A DNA stretch of 64,000 nucleotides from Agapetus fuscipes (GCA_951799405.1 OX637334.1:992001-1056000), one strand, 5' to 3'. Positions 31,476-41,499 are shown, counted from the first letter of the stretch. Program-made: numbers and translations. Notes: generated by a model from the sequence alone, not told the origin.

Positions 31476-34400
31476 CGAGTAATAAATGACATTTAAGTTT
31501 ACAAAAAAAAAACAACAAAACCTTAAAAATAAATCTATACAAAAAAAGTCAAAAATTTCTTATGCAAAAAATGTAGCAAACTAATAAACCAACATTACAA
31601 ATCAGCATTGCAGATTAGCCGCCACTTCTTCCTGTCCTTGCATACTTCTTTCATTTCATCCAGAGTCATAACCTTTTTCATACAAGCTCTCCTTTTATTA
31701 TGACTCTGGATATTCCATTCACTCGCTATTTCGAAAATTTGGTCCATCCATACCTTTCTCGGTCTTCCTCTTCCACGACATCCATCTATTCTAGCAACAT
31801 ATACTTTCTTCGTCAATCTTTCATCACTCATTCTCTCCATGTGCCCGAACCATCTTAACATACTTCTTTTAATCTTCACTTTCACACTTTCCCTTACACC
31901 ACATTCCTCTCTTACAAAATCATTCCTCACCCTGTCACTTCGTTTTTTCCCAATCATACTTCTTAGATAGTCCATTTCTACTGTATGGACTTTACTAATT
32001 TCCCTTTCACTCACCGTCCAGGCTTCACTTCCATACATCAAGGTGGGCACTAGTATACCACCGTGCACCGCCAATCTAACATTTTTTGAGAGATTTTGGT
32101 TCCTGGCGATGCAAGCGGTCGCACCCAGTACACACCTGCCTTTCATTATTCTTCTTTCAAATTCACCGGACATTCTTCCATCTTTTTCAAACTTACTTCC
32201 CAGATATACAAACTCATTTACGACATCAACATTCATTCCATTAATTTTAAATTCATAATTCATACTTTCATCATCTCTTTGAAAAATCAATACTTTCGTC
32301 TTACTTGCATTCAACTTCAAATGGTTACCTAACAAAGCTTCATTCAATCTAGAGAGCATTGTTTGCAATTCTACTGCTGAATCAGATACAAGAACTGCAT
32401 CATCTGCATACAGTAGAACACTCACTTTTCTCTCTCCTATCATCAATCCACAATCATTAAGACTAGCATCTCTGACACACTTGTCCATGACTATGTTAAA
32501 TAGCCATGGACTCATCACACATCCTTGCCTCACACCCTTATAAACTTCAAACCATTCACTATACTCACCATCAATACGAACACATGCCATACTATTTTCA
32601 TAGTTCGCATGCACCGCATCTAGGAGAGCCCCATTTACTCCGTATGCTTTCAAAACATCCCATAACATACCTCTGTCTACTGAGTCAAAAGCCTTTTCCA
32701 GATCTACAAAGGCTGTGAACAGCTTTCCCCTCACCGACAATTGTTTTTCAACAAGTTGTCGTAGAGTAAAAATCTGATCAACACAGCCCCTACCGGCCAT
32801 AAAGCCGGACTGTATATCGGAAATCCTTTCACTAGTAGTCAGAATCACATTTTTTATGATCACCTTACAGAAGACTTTTCCTGGTATACTGAGTAGACTG
32901 ATTGGTCTGAAGTTCTGACAGTCTTTTTTGTCCCCTTTACCTTTGTAAATGGGAACAATGACTGCCTTCCTCCAATCCATCGGTACTACTCCTGCATTCA
33001 CACAAAGCTTACATAATTCGTACATCCAATCTATCACACATTCACCTCCTGCTTTCAACATTTCACCATTTATACCATCAAACCCAGCAGACTTCCCATT
33101 CTTCAGACGTGAAATAGACACTATCAATTCTTCTTTCAAAATCTTCAATTCATTCTCTTCATCTATCTGTTCATAAATTCTTCTTTCACCCTGACCAAAA
33201 ATTTCTTGAAAATAGTTCTTCCATCTCTTGCATACTTCTTCATTCTCCCATACCATCTCACCGGCAGCACTTTTGACTCCTGGAGTGGTCAATGCAGAAG
33301 ATTTATTTCTATCCGCATTGATCCACCTCCAAAATTCCTTCTTACTGTCGGTGAAACTTCTGTTAATCCTTTCATCAATCTTTTTTTGTTCATTCATCTT
33401 GCTTTCATAAATAATAGTCTTCGCCATTCTCTTAGCTATCTTATATTCGTCTTCTAGCTTTCTATCATTTCTATCATTCAGCCAATTTTCATAACACTTC
33501 TTCTTAACTTTCACAGCTTCTTTTACTCTATCATTCCACCAGGCATCTCCTTTCAATCTTCCACCTTTCGTTACCCCACATGCTTTTTTAGCGCATTCAG
33601 TCATTCCTTCTTTCAGATCTTTCCACATACTTTCAATATCTTTTCCACACACACTCTTCTCAAGTTCACTCACACTTAAAATTTTGTGGAGCTCTGATAC
33701 ATACTTCTCTTTCACATTTTCTTCATTCAACCTTTCTACTTTTATTCTAGGCAATCTTACTTGCCTCTTGCGTTTCTTCTTTCTTACTTCACCAATCATT
33801 ATTTTAGCACATAAGAGATAGTGGTCACTGCCTATTTCAGGCCCCCGGTAGACACGGCTATCTCTTACGGCTCCTCTCAATCTTTCATCCACACAGATGT
33901 AGTCAATGATTGTGCGACTTCCCACAATCTGCCTCGTGTACAGATGCACATCCTTATGCCGAAACCAAGTATTCGATGCAAAAAGACTGTGCTCCGCACA
34001 CAAAGCAATCAGATGTCGCCCATTATCATTGACTACACCTCTCCCACCAGGACCAATTATTTTCAAACATTCATCCCTCTGTGCACCTATCCATCCATTC
34101 ATATCACCTAAAATTACAATGTTTTCATTATTCTTCCTTTCATGCACAACCGCATTCAATTCATTCCAAAAACTCGTTCTCACCTCCATACACTCTGAAT
34201 CAACAGGAGCATAACAGGCAACCAAGAAAAGTCTCAAACTGTTAATTTTGAATTTAACAACCAAAATCCTAGGAGAAATTCTTCGATAACCTGTTATACA
34301 TCCTTTTACACACTCACTCACAATCACACCTACACCTTGCCTTTCATTCCCATCTTCCACACCTGACCAAATATACAATTCACCGTTCACTAATACTTTC

Positions 34401-34860
34401 TCACCATTCCCTTTCATTTTTGTTTCAGTCACACCCATTACTTTTATTCGTTTCTCTTTCATTACATTCATAATTTCTTTCTCCTTGCAATCATTCATCT
34501 TCCTTACATTCCATGTCCCGAAAACCCATTCATTCTTTCTATGAAAATTAGTGGCGGCATTTCCACAACATGCAGGTACAAAATTATTGTGAGTGGCCAT
34601 TTCTACATAACAAAATTTGAAAAACTAAAGTTAGTAAATATAGTACAAAGAAAAAAAAAAAAAAATATATAGCTAACAAACATAAAATTGAAACAGAAAA
34701 AAGTTAAAAGTAAAGTTAAAAAAGTTAAAAGTAAGGTTAGTAAATATACAAAGAAAAAAAAAAAAAAAAAATATATATATTTATAAATAGTTAAAAAAAC
34801 AAATATATTGTCCATATAAAAGTCCACAATTTTAATTTAGCGCCATGTGCCATGTTGTCC
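31476..34860 (-). mobile_element. RTE-like LINE, apparently full length
   Basis: One intact ORF with a short 3' UTR (below 31595). The A-rich 5' region (34601-34830) contains a duplicated GTTAGTAAATATA...CAAAGAAAAAA segment with a period of about 110 bp. Ends are approximate and no TSD was resolved. Confidence 0.75.
31595..34600 (-). CDS. RTE-like endonuclease/reverse transcriptase, intact 1001 aa
   Basis: Single ORF of the length usual for RTE-group elements. The N-terminal apurinic-like endonuclease shows GTWNVRK (28-34), VTETKM (57-62), GDMNGW (165-170), DYICVDERL (233-241) and GSDHYLL (257-263), so the catalytic E, D/N and SDH set is present. The reverse transcriptase follows: KSAGFDGINGEML (503-515), FRPISLLSIPGKVF (564-577), FVDLEKAFDSVD (631-642), GVRQGCVMSPWLFN (689-702), YADD (731-734) and FVYLGSKF (797-804). 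The C terminus has RWFGHMERM (916-924), GRGRPRKVWMDQI and EVCKDRKKWR. No stop or frameshift is seen, so it is potentially active. It cleaves target DNA and primes cDNA synthesis there; it acts on its own RNA and may mobilise SINEs. Confidence 0.93.
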   Translation of the reverse strand: MATHNNFVPACCGNAATNFHRKNEWVFGTWNVRKMNDCKEKEIMNVMKEKRIKVMGVTETKMKGNGEKVLVNGELYIWSGVEDGNERQGVGVIVSECVKGCITGYRRISPRILVVKFKINSLRLFLVACYAPVDSECMEVRTSFWNELNAVVHERKNNENIVILGDMNGWIGAQRDECLKIIGPGGRGVVNDNGRHLIALCAEHSLFASNTWFRHKDVHLYTRQIVGSRTIIDYICVDERLRGAVRDSRVYRGPEIGSDHYLLCAKIMIGEVRKKKRKRQVRLPRIKVERLNEENVKEKYVSELHKILSVSELEKSVCGKDIESMWKDLKEGMTECAKKACGVTKGGRLKGDAWWNDRVKEAVKVKKKCYENWLNDRNDRKLEDEYKIAKRMAKTIIYESKMNEQKKIDERINRSFTDSKKEFWRWINADRNKSSALTTPGVKSAAGEMVWENEEVCKRWKNYFQEIFGQGERRIYEQIDEENELKILKEELIVSISRLKNGKSAGFDGINGEMLKAGGECVIDWMYELCKLCVNAGVVPMDWRKAVIVPIYKGKGDKKDCQNFRPISLLSIPGKVFCKVIIKNVILTTSERISDIQSGFMAGRGCVDQIFTLRQLVEKQLSVRGKLFTAFVDLEKAFDSVDRGMLWDVLKAYGVNGALLDAVHANYENSMACVRIDGEYSEWFEVYKGVRQGCVMSPWLFNIVMDKCVRDASLNDCGLMIGERKVSVLLYADDAVLVSDSAVELQTMLSRLNEALLGNHLKLNASKTKVLIFQRDDESMNYEFKINGMNVDVVNEFVYLGSKFEKDGRMSGEFERRIMKGRCVLGATACIARNQNLSKNVRLAVHGGILVPTLMYGSEAWTVSEREISKVHTVEMDYLRSMIGKKRSDRVRNDFVREECGVRESVKVKIKRSMLRWFGHMERMSDERLTKKVYVARIDGCRGRGRPRKVWMDQIFEIASEWNIQSHNKRRACMKKVMTLDEMKEVCKDRKKWRLICNADL

Positions 34861-34962
34861 TCTTGAATCAGGTAGGTAGGACACAAGTTTTATTTTTTCC
34901 TTCCTGTAATTTGTTTTTGTTCCAAAAAATTTTCATCCGTGACCGATAACAATAATATTGGG

Positions 34963-35372
34963 ATGATTTATTTGGTGAGCGCTGTTTTTGTGTGTATCAC
35001 ACCTCAAGAACCCTCTGCGTGCTTGGTCGTTGCTGTAGAAAGCGCCAATTCTCAAGCAAGACGTAGTTGTTGTAAGGTTGGAAGGACCTTTCAGTGACCG
35101 GTCTTTGGTAAGAATTTATGAATATTTCATCCCAGCGGAGAGCACATTTGGAATATAAATGGTATATATTTGTGCTCCGTCGGGATCCGAATCCACAACC
35201 TTCCATTTACGAGTCCGAAGTGTTGCCAGTGGACTAAGGACCGGTCCAAGAAATGCCAACGACACGCGGTGTACCTGAGCGGTCAACCATTCAAGTAGCA
35301 TCCTCGCCCAATGTTGCTTAACTTAGGTGATCTGATGGGAACCGGTGCTTTCAATATGGTAACGTCGTTGAC
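34963..35372 (-). repeat. SINE-2, full-length 5S rRNA-tRNA-LINE tail composite
   Basis: On the minus strand the order is: a 5S rRNA-like segment of 120 nt (35372 to 35253), a Thr-tRNA-like head (about 35250 to 35166; CTCGTAA in the anticodon-loop position, box B GGATTCGGATCCC), the family body, and a tail (CTTGAGGTGTGATACACACA, then GCGCTCACCAAATAAATCAT) shared with the LINE 3' ends at 45141-45287 and 49455-49560. It abuts a minisatellite at 35373. Confidence 0.88.
35253..35372 (-). ncRNA. 5S rRNA-like segment (SINE head, not a 5S gene)
   Basis: The plus strand reads as the reverse complement of animal 5S rRNA: ATGCCAACGACACGCGGTGT, CATTCAAGTAGCATCC, CCCAATGTTGCTTAACTTAG, GAACCGGTGCTTTCAATATG, GTCGTTGAC. 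It spans all 120 positions, including the A-box/intermediate/C-box promoter region, with scattered substitutions and an altered 3' stem. It is fused directly to the tRNA-like head, so it serves as the SINE's 5' module and not as ribosomal 5S. Confidence 0.85.
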
Positions 35373-35520
35373 GTTGACCGATGTGTCTGTGAACGTTACC
35401 GTTATGTCTGGCCGAGTTTTCTGTGAACGATATGTCGCCGACCGAAAAATCGTGTTTTCCATGAACGAGCTGTCTGTGAACGAGTTTTCTTTATCCGATT
35501 TATCGTGACACGCAAAAAGA
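35373..35520. repeat. Minisatellite, CTGTGAACGAG type
   Basis: Units such as GTGTCTGTGAACGTTACC, TTTCTGTGAACGATATG and CTGTCTGTGAACGAG. Its spacing and phrasing resemble the block at 29214. Confidence 0.7.
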
Positions 35521-35529
35521 TGCAGGCCA

Positions 35530-36405
35530 ATGTTATTGACTTTTGATTCAGTTGAAGAGACAAGCTGCGTCTCTTCTCACTCGAGGTCAAACAAGCACTG
35601 AACTTCACACAGGGGTGTTGTTACATGGTGAGTAGGTAATCTGGATGGATAAGACTAATAAATGGCTAAAGGAGAAAGGAATTTCATAGCCTGTGATCCA
35701 TAGACCAAATTTACCTAACAGTTCGCTCAAACACCTCTAGGTATTGTGAGGGTTTTTCCACTAACAGATGATCGACACAATTAATAATATAACAACCACA
35801 TTAAATGTTTACTTTTATTCGTTCCACAATTATTTATAACCACAACACAATAATATTTATTATCCTAATTTACACCAGCTTGTGGCTCTCTCGCCAGCTT
35901 GTGGCTCTCCCGCCAGGGAAGCTTCTTCTGTCCTTCTGCATTCTTTTGTTTTCCTTTTTTTTATTCAAATTCAAATCTAATGTTCCATTCCACCAAACAA
36001 ACAAATTCATCTCGTTACAGTATGCTAAAACATAGAAGTTACATTTTTAGATGTCTTAACACATTTGCAACTAATATTAAAGATTACCCGAATAAGTCAT
36101 GTCTTTGATGTGGTTGTAATGGACCGGTAAGCCATGACGCTGTCCCAGGTTTTAGCGCCAACTTTCATGTCCACTAAGTTATAAGTTGGCCACTTTATGA
36201 GAGAAACGCAGACCACTCTTTTCACCAGTGTCTGTCGAACTTTTTACCGCAGGACACCTCAAGGGAACGGGATTTTTCTCGTTAAAAATATCACTTCAAA
36301 GAAACTGTCGACGGAAATTGCATCTTTAATGTCTTCTCAAACTTTAGACGATCTATGCACTCTTAAAGTTTGTGGGATACTTGATTGATTTTCTATTTTT
36401 GTAAT
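35530..36405. other. Non-coding, nothing recognised
   Basis: It holds a short duplication (CTTGTGGCTCTCTCGCCAG, then CTTGTGGCTCTCCCGCCAG, near 35880). Small frames are not supported. Confidence 0.4.
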
Positions 36406-36412
36406 GACTCAT

Positions 36413-37002
36413 CTTGGCACTTAATACTTTTTATGGCACACCTCAGCCTTCTTGAAGTACTCAGTTTGGCACACTTAAGCCTTTTTGGGGCACTCTGAAG
36501 ATTTCTTTCTGGTACACGTAAGACTTCTCCTGGCACACTATTTATTTATTTTGGCACACCTCAGGTACGTCTTTATACAGTTTGGTTCACTTTAGATTTA
36601 AAAAAATATACTTCTACTTCTTAAGGCACAATATTTCTTTGGAAAACTACTCGGTTCATTTAAGACTTGTTTTGGCACGTATCAGACATAATTAAGCATA
36701 CAGTTTGGCACACATAACTGACTTTAGCTTTCTTCCGACACACCTAAAACTTAATTTTGGCACACCTAACACTTATTCTGGCACACTTTCGGTTTCTTTC
36801 AGTAAAACTTTTATTTATTTTGGCACACTTAAAGACCTTTAATGGCACACTCTATGTACGTCTTCAAGCATACGGGTTTGCACACCTAAGCTTTTAGACT
36901 TATTCTGGCACACTGAAGACTTCTTGTCGCACACTAAAGACTTTTTCTGGCACACTTAACACTTCTTCTGGCACACTTCAGGTTTCTTTTGGCACACCCA
37001 GG
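36413..37002. repeat. TGGCACAC minisatellite, about 590 bp
   Basis: More than 20 degenerate units of about 20-35 bp with consensus TGGCACACTTAAGACTTCTTC. Longer units carry TTTATTTATTTTGGCACAC or a TACGTCTT..CA block and recur with a larger period. No coding. Confidence 0.85.
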
Positions 37003-37239
37003 CGCGGCACCCGGTTAGTGATGCCCTCGCCGCCCTGAGATATGAGTGATCACGTTTTACGAGCAAGCCCTGTCGTGGTTTTTAAAGTCGCTTCACTAGA
37101 GGATGCTCCACCTTGCCTAACCTGTGACCTCAACAGATTATGTGGTCAGTACCCCAAGTATAAAACAGTGCCTGAACTCCCCTCGAACGCGTAAATACAA
37201 AAAAAAAATGTATAGAAATTAAAAACTCTCTAGAGGTTC

Positions 37240-37405
37240 TGTTTTATCTTTCTTCTTCTTCTTCTGTTTCAATCCTAGGATTGGTTTGCAGCAATATCTT
37301 AAACTCTTGTTCTCCATTCCTCCCTGTCTTGTGCGGCTCTTTTTAGGTCTGCATATGTTGAGCAGCGCACGTCCACCAGCAGGTCCTCCAGGTACTCTTG
37401 GCGTG
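37240..37405 (-). mobile_element. Probable LINE 3' end fragment
   Basis: The minus-strand frame reads YLEDLLVDVRCSTYADLKRA, then AQDREEWR, which resembles the C terminus of LINE endonuclease/RT proteins. An AAG-rich tail sits at its 3' side (37250). Confidence 0.45.
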
Positions 37406-37420
37406 GGTATCTTTCTTATC

Positions 37421-37674
37421 TAATCTAATCTCAGTTGCAAAGATATGTTACATTGGGGATTGCATTCTCACAAGCAGACACGTACAAGTTCACGCTTGCA
37501 CATGCCGCATGTGAACCTACAACATAAAAACCTAAATCTCAAATGGGGATACGCCATACACCCTGAAACTTTTGCCGTCCTTCCCTGAAACAGGGGTGAC
37601 ACTGGCAAAGTGAACCACTTTTTACAGCATGTGTGCTCAGCCGCATAACAACCTATAAGTCAAGGGACAAAGAA
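37421..37674 (-). repeat. Ret-270, near full length
   Basis: TAATCTCAGTTGCAAAGATA to AACAACCTATAAGTCAAGGG. Of the subtype with ACATTGGGGATT near the tail. Confidence 0.85.
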
Positions 37675-37774
37675 CGTAAATTTTTCTATTCACGCGCTCG
37701 AGGGAAATTTACACCAGGTTATATCCTCAGGGTACAAGAGTCCTTCTAAAATGAGGAAATTCTATCATACACAT

Positions 37775-38015
37775 CTCCTGCTTGTTTGTTTGACCATCAG
37801 ATTGAATTTCTCATTAGAAATGTTTGTATGTGTATTTAACCAATGTGTCTTATGAAAACTGGAAATTGATTTTCAAAATATTTAAAACAACTCTCACATT
37901 ATCGCGTTCTACGTTTTTTTCTTAGCTCAGATTGTAAATAATGTGATTCTTAAATCAATTTCATTGAAAAGCCATCTTTGAATAAATTGTAGATAAGTCA
38001 AACAAGCACTGAGGA
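37775..38015 (+). repeat. Rep-D copy 4
   Basis: GCTTGTTTGTTTGACCATCA through TTAGCTCAGATTGTAAATAA to CATCTTTGAATAAATTG. Confidence 0.7.
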
Positions 38016-38045
38016 GACGTACAGTTTCTCTGCTAATAAGGTGCT

Positions 38046-38262
38046 ACGTCCGTTAAACAGCTCAGTTGGTAGAGCGCTTGCGTTCAATGCCAGGGGTCTA
38101 GGTTTCCATCCCCTCCAAGGGTGTCAAAAATGATTTCTTTTTCAGTGTTTATTTCAAACCCAATATCAAAATACTGCGCATTGGGAGCGGAGAAACCCCG
38201 ATTCATTTGTAGTAGTTGGTGTAAGGCCGGCTCACTTACCTGTGGAGATAAATAATAATAAT
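38046..38262 (+). repeat. SINE-1, truncated at its 3' side
   Basis: Box A is intact (CAGCTCAGTTGGTAGAGCGC) and box B decayed (GGTTTCCATCCCC). The body is internally shortened and joins an ATAATAATA run. Confidence 0.75.
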
Positions 38263-38465
38263 AATAATTGGCCATTTTTTATATAGCGCCGTTTAGTGGC
38301 ACTAACCACCCCAAGGGCGCTTTTATGTGTTGAAGCTTCTGTCAAACAAATGTGTCTTAAGCAACTTACTGAAACTGCCAACACTGGTCTCTGTTCTCAA
38401 CTCCAGAGGTAGACTGTTCGAGCAGAATGGACCTAAACTAAAAGCCCTGTCTCCGAAAATGTTTC
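38262..38465 (-). pseudogene. LINE C-terminal end (CR1/L2-like) with ATT tail
   Basis: On the minus strand: FGDRAFSLGPFCSNSLPLEL, then GSFSKLLKTHLFDRSF, stop, then 3' UTR (AAACGGCGCTATATAAAAAA) and an ATT-repeat tail at about 38252-38262. Confidence 0.75.
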
Positions 38466-38835
38466 TGTTTCGTCGAAGTGGCAGATGGGTTCGATTCCTA
38501 GCTGAATGGCGTAGGAGTTACCGATAAAAGATGAAAGTTTGTATCTCTACGCTGACTCCCTTCTTCATATAAATGCGCACATTGTTACTATGTATTCTCC
38601 TCGGCTATTTTAGAGCATGCGGGGATAGAACCTGTGCCAGAAGATTGTATTTATTGGACCGTATTTAGTCTGCGCTGGGCCGCGAGAAGCAAGCCTCTGG
38701 AACATTCCACACAAATAATGTATGAGACGAATAATTCCTCTTTATTTATACCCAACTCTACATTACCTACGTCGCAAGAATCCACAATTCTTATGGACTC
38801 ACATACTTTGATTTCACAGTAAAAGAAGATCTGAT

Positions 38836-39341
38836 CTGATCTAATCTTAGTTGCAAAGATATATTACATTTAAGATTCATATTACATTCATCCCCATAAG
38901 TATACATGTATAGGTTCACGCTTATACATGCCGCATGTGGACCTACAATAAAAAACCCAATCTCAAATGAACATAAACCCAGCAAATCGCACGTTTAATA
39001 ATAAAGAGAAATAACTCGAAAATTGGGAAAATCGAGATTTTGTAATAAAACGCAAGAACGATGCGAGAAGAATAGGTAGAATGCGACAGCCGTTCAATTT
39101 GGACAAATATGACCGAGATAAAGCATCGGCCGCCTTTTTCATCCCATACAAGTTGTACTGGTTGTCTAAACTTGAAACATGATTTCCCAACATTAATGTT
39201 TTTTGAGTTATTGCTCTTTATTATTAAGCGTGCGAAATGTTGCCGACCTTTCCTGAAATAGTGGTGACAGTGGCAAAGTGAACCATTTTGTGTACAATAG
39301 GGTTGGTCAGCCTCATACCTCCCTATAAGCCAAGGAAACTA
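38836..39341 (-). repeat. Ret-270 interrupted by the 255-bp TIR element
   Basis: The tail half is at 38836-38983. The 5' half resumes at 39239 (TTGCCGACCTTTCCTGAAAT) and ends CTATAAGCCAAGGAA. Confidence 0.85.
38984..39238. mobile_element. 255-bp TIR element, copy B
   Basis: Same length as copy A (5936-6190) with only scattered differences. The ends are ATCGCACGTTTAATAATAAA and the inverse of TTTATTATTAAGCGTGCGA. It sits inside a Ret-270 copy. Confidence 0.85.
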
Positions 39342-39521
39342 CTTTTATAATAAAGGTTTCAGGCTTACACGGCCGGCTGATGATGCTTGAGAAATGTTTT
39401 CCGGGATCTATTGCCGTGGTCAGTGGGAGCTGGAGCTTCCGATTCTTGTCTACGATGGGCTTCTTCAGAGTGAAAGTTCAGTGATAAAGATGATCTTGAT
39501 GAGAACTGTGATGCTTTCACG

Positions 39522-39570
39522 TTAGGGGAGAACGCGGCAAGGAGTTACTCTATATGTGTAGCTTAGTTGC
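39522..39570 (+). repeat. SINE-1 3' tip
   Basis: GAGAACGCGGCAAGGAGTTA, then CTATATGTGTAGCTTAGTTG only. Confidence 0.7.
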
Positions 39571-39765
39571 TTTGTATTTTTTTACCGTTACTCTTTATTT
39601 CACTAAGGGTGGTCAAAGCCTGTTGGTACAAGTAAGCTTAATCTATTGCGTACACAAATTACCATCCATTTACCCCCGTATGTGGGGGTAGTCAGTAATT
39701 ATGTGTCACCTTTCAGTGCGGCCGTGGACCGACCAGGTAATTACTGACTTCTCCCTAAGGGTGCC

Positions 39766-40145
39766 CTCCCACTATACAAACGCAGGATTTTTTTCCTCCA
39801 GGACATTAGCGTCATTATAAAACTGCACGTGTAAACTCCAAAGTAGCGTTAAACTAAAAAAATAATCGAAACTGAAATAGCGTCTCTACTGAGCGTTTTA
39901 TTTTACATACTTTTTTTTTAGTCTTGTATTTTAGTTGGAACAAAAAGATTAATCTTGGGTAAACAAGAGTGTTCATTATAAAACATTAGACAACTCAAAC
40001 GTAGCGTTTTAATAAAAAAAAAATATCGAAACTGAAATAGCGTCTCTACCGAACGTATTATTTTATCTAAGTTTTCGTTTGAGTTTTTGAGCGTCAAGCT
40101 TTGATACTAGTGGTTACAGGAGCGTTCATTATAACGACATTAATG
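39766..40145. repeat. Imperfect tandem duplication, period about 160 bp
   Basis: CGAAACTGAAATAGCGTCTC occurs at about 39874 and again at about 40028, each followed by a TATTTTA-rich stretch. CATTATAA blocks mark the unit edges near 39812, 39975 and 40128. Confidence 0.65.
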
Positions 40146-40304
40146 GTATTATGTGATGAGGGAGGGGCGGTACATCCGTGTAGGCATTAGCCGGGCAAAG
40201 AAAAACTAATATGCTTACGTTATTGTGAAAGAAAATGATGAATAATAGCAGAAGTAAGCGCATGAAATGACTGCCTTCTTTTCTGCTTGTTTTTCTCTTT
40301 ACAG

Positions 40305-40409
40305 AGGATCGTAATCGGCGCTAGGGACAAGCGAGTCAAGACGGTCACTCTGACGGGTTTGAAATCAAAACAACGCTTGTTCAAGTTGACGTTGTCTCTG
40401 ATTTAACAG
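40305..40409 (+). CDS. Candidate downstream exon of the Asn-rich gene
   Basis: A strong polypyrimidine tract and acceptor (TGCTTGTTTTTCTCTTTACAG) precede 34 open codons that read RIVIGARDKRVKTVTLTGLK and then SKQRLFKLTLSLI, followed by TAA. The phase is 0, matching the donor at 18562. The basic, non-repetitive composition differs from the surrounding DNA. There is no repeat homology. Alternatively it is a chance frame, or an internal donor before the stop leads to further exons outside the window. I see no family match. Confidence 0.45.
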
Positions 40410-40485
40410 ATTTCATAACCTCTAGACTACGAAGCGGTTTTCTAGCATCCTCCTTTTATTGGCTCTTTTTCCCGTCGTAATCCTT

Positions 40486-40712
40486 TGACTTATAGGTTGG
40501 TTTAAAATTGACTACCCATGCAGTAAAAAAAAACTCACTTTACCAATGACACCCCTATTTCAGGGAAGGTCGGCATAAATTGCAGGGCATTATGTTCATT
40601 TGAAGTTTACACATGCTGCATTTGCAAGCGCAAACTTCGAAGTGTCTGTTTGTGGACATGTATTTTACATGAATTTTATTAGTTCATATATCTTTGATAC
40701 TTAGATTTATAG
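40486..40712 (+). repeat. Ret-270 copy
   Basis: GACTTATAGGTTGGTTTAAA, CCCCTATTTCAGGGAAGGTC, to TATCTTTGATACTTAGATTT. Confidence 0.8.
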
Positions 40713-41339
40713 TGTGCTCTGCCGGGATTCAAACCCACGACTTTCCTTTAGTTCTTATATTTTTTCCCTTGTATTTTTGAGTCATTCTACAGAAAGTCCG
40801 GTGAATAGCATCCTCCTTTTATTAGATCTTTTTCTCGCCCTCATGCGAAGTCTTTATCTCTATAGATATATCCCCCATCTTATGGTTTGTCTTTTAAAGT
40901 TATTTTTAGTTTCACTTTACGGCTTTTCTCCTTCCGGCCAACTGTGCAATTATATCAGATGAGATCCCCATCGCGCCCTAGAGCCCCCCTGTCATAAAAT
41001 GGAACGCATGCCCGCCGATAAATCCGGTGTTATTACAGTTTAAACGCTGAAAACCACCCCTGCCCATCTCTATCTCTATGCTACGCCATACAACCCTACC
41101 CCGGGCCATACAAGAAATAGAGATGGGCTCAATTACAAAAAAATGTTTCCAAGAAATCTCAATCGAACCGTGAATAACACTTCTTTAAATAATAATCCAA
41201 GAATCTAAGTTACAAAGATATATTTTACCATAACTTTTACCCTACTTCAACAGATGTTATTGGATAATTAATAATTACATAAATGCATTATTAATTGATG
41301 ATATTATGAATACCTGTTATTGAAAAAAAAAGATTCATA

Positions 41340-41499
41340 TTAAATATAAGTAGACATACGGATACATTATTCCTCAGTGTTTCATCACTCATTCTCTCCA
41401 TACGCCCAAACCATCTTAACAAACTTTTTATCTTAACTTTCACACTTCCCTTACACCACATTCTGCTCATACACAATCAATCCTCACCCTATCCCTAGC
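41340..41499 (-). pseudogene. RTE-like LINE fragment
   Basis: Minus-strand frame: RMWCKGSVKVKIKSLLRWFG, then RMERMSDETL. Matches residues 900-930 of the intact protein. It ends at the TSD of the following TIR element. Confidence 0.8.

Noticed and set aside
35253..35372. A functional 5S rRNA gene
   Set aside because: The terminal stem is altered and it is fused directly to the SINE tRNA-like head, as in the copy at 5672. It is a SINE module.
36413..37002. CRISPR-like array
   Set aside because: Units are degenerate, spacing is irregular and the setting is a eukaryotic repeat region. It is a minisatellite.
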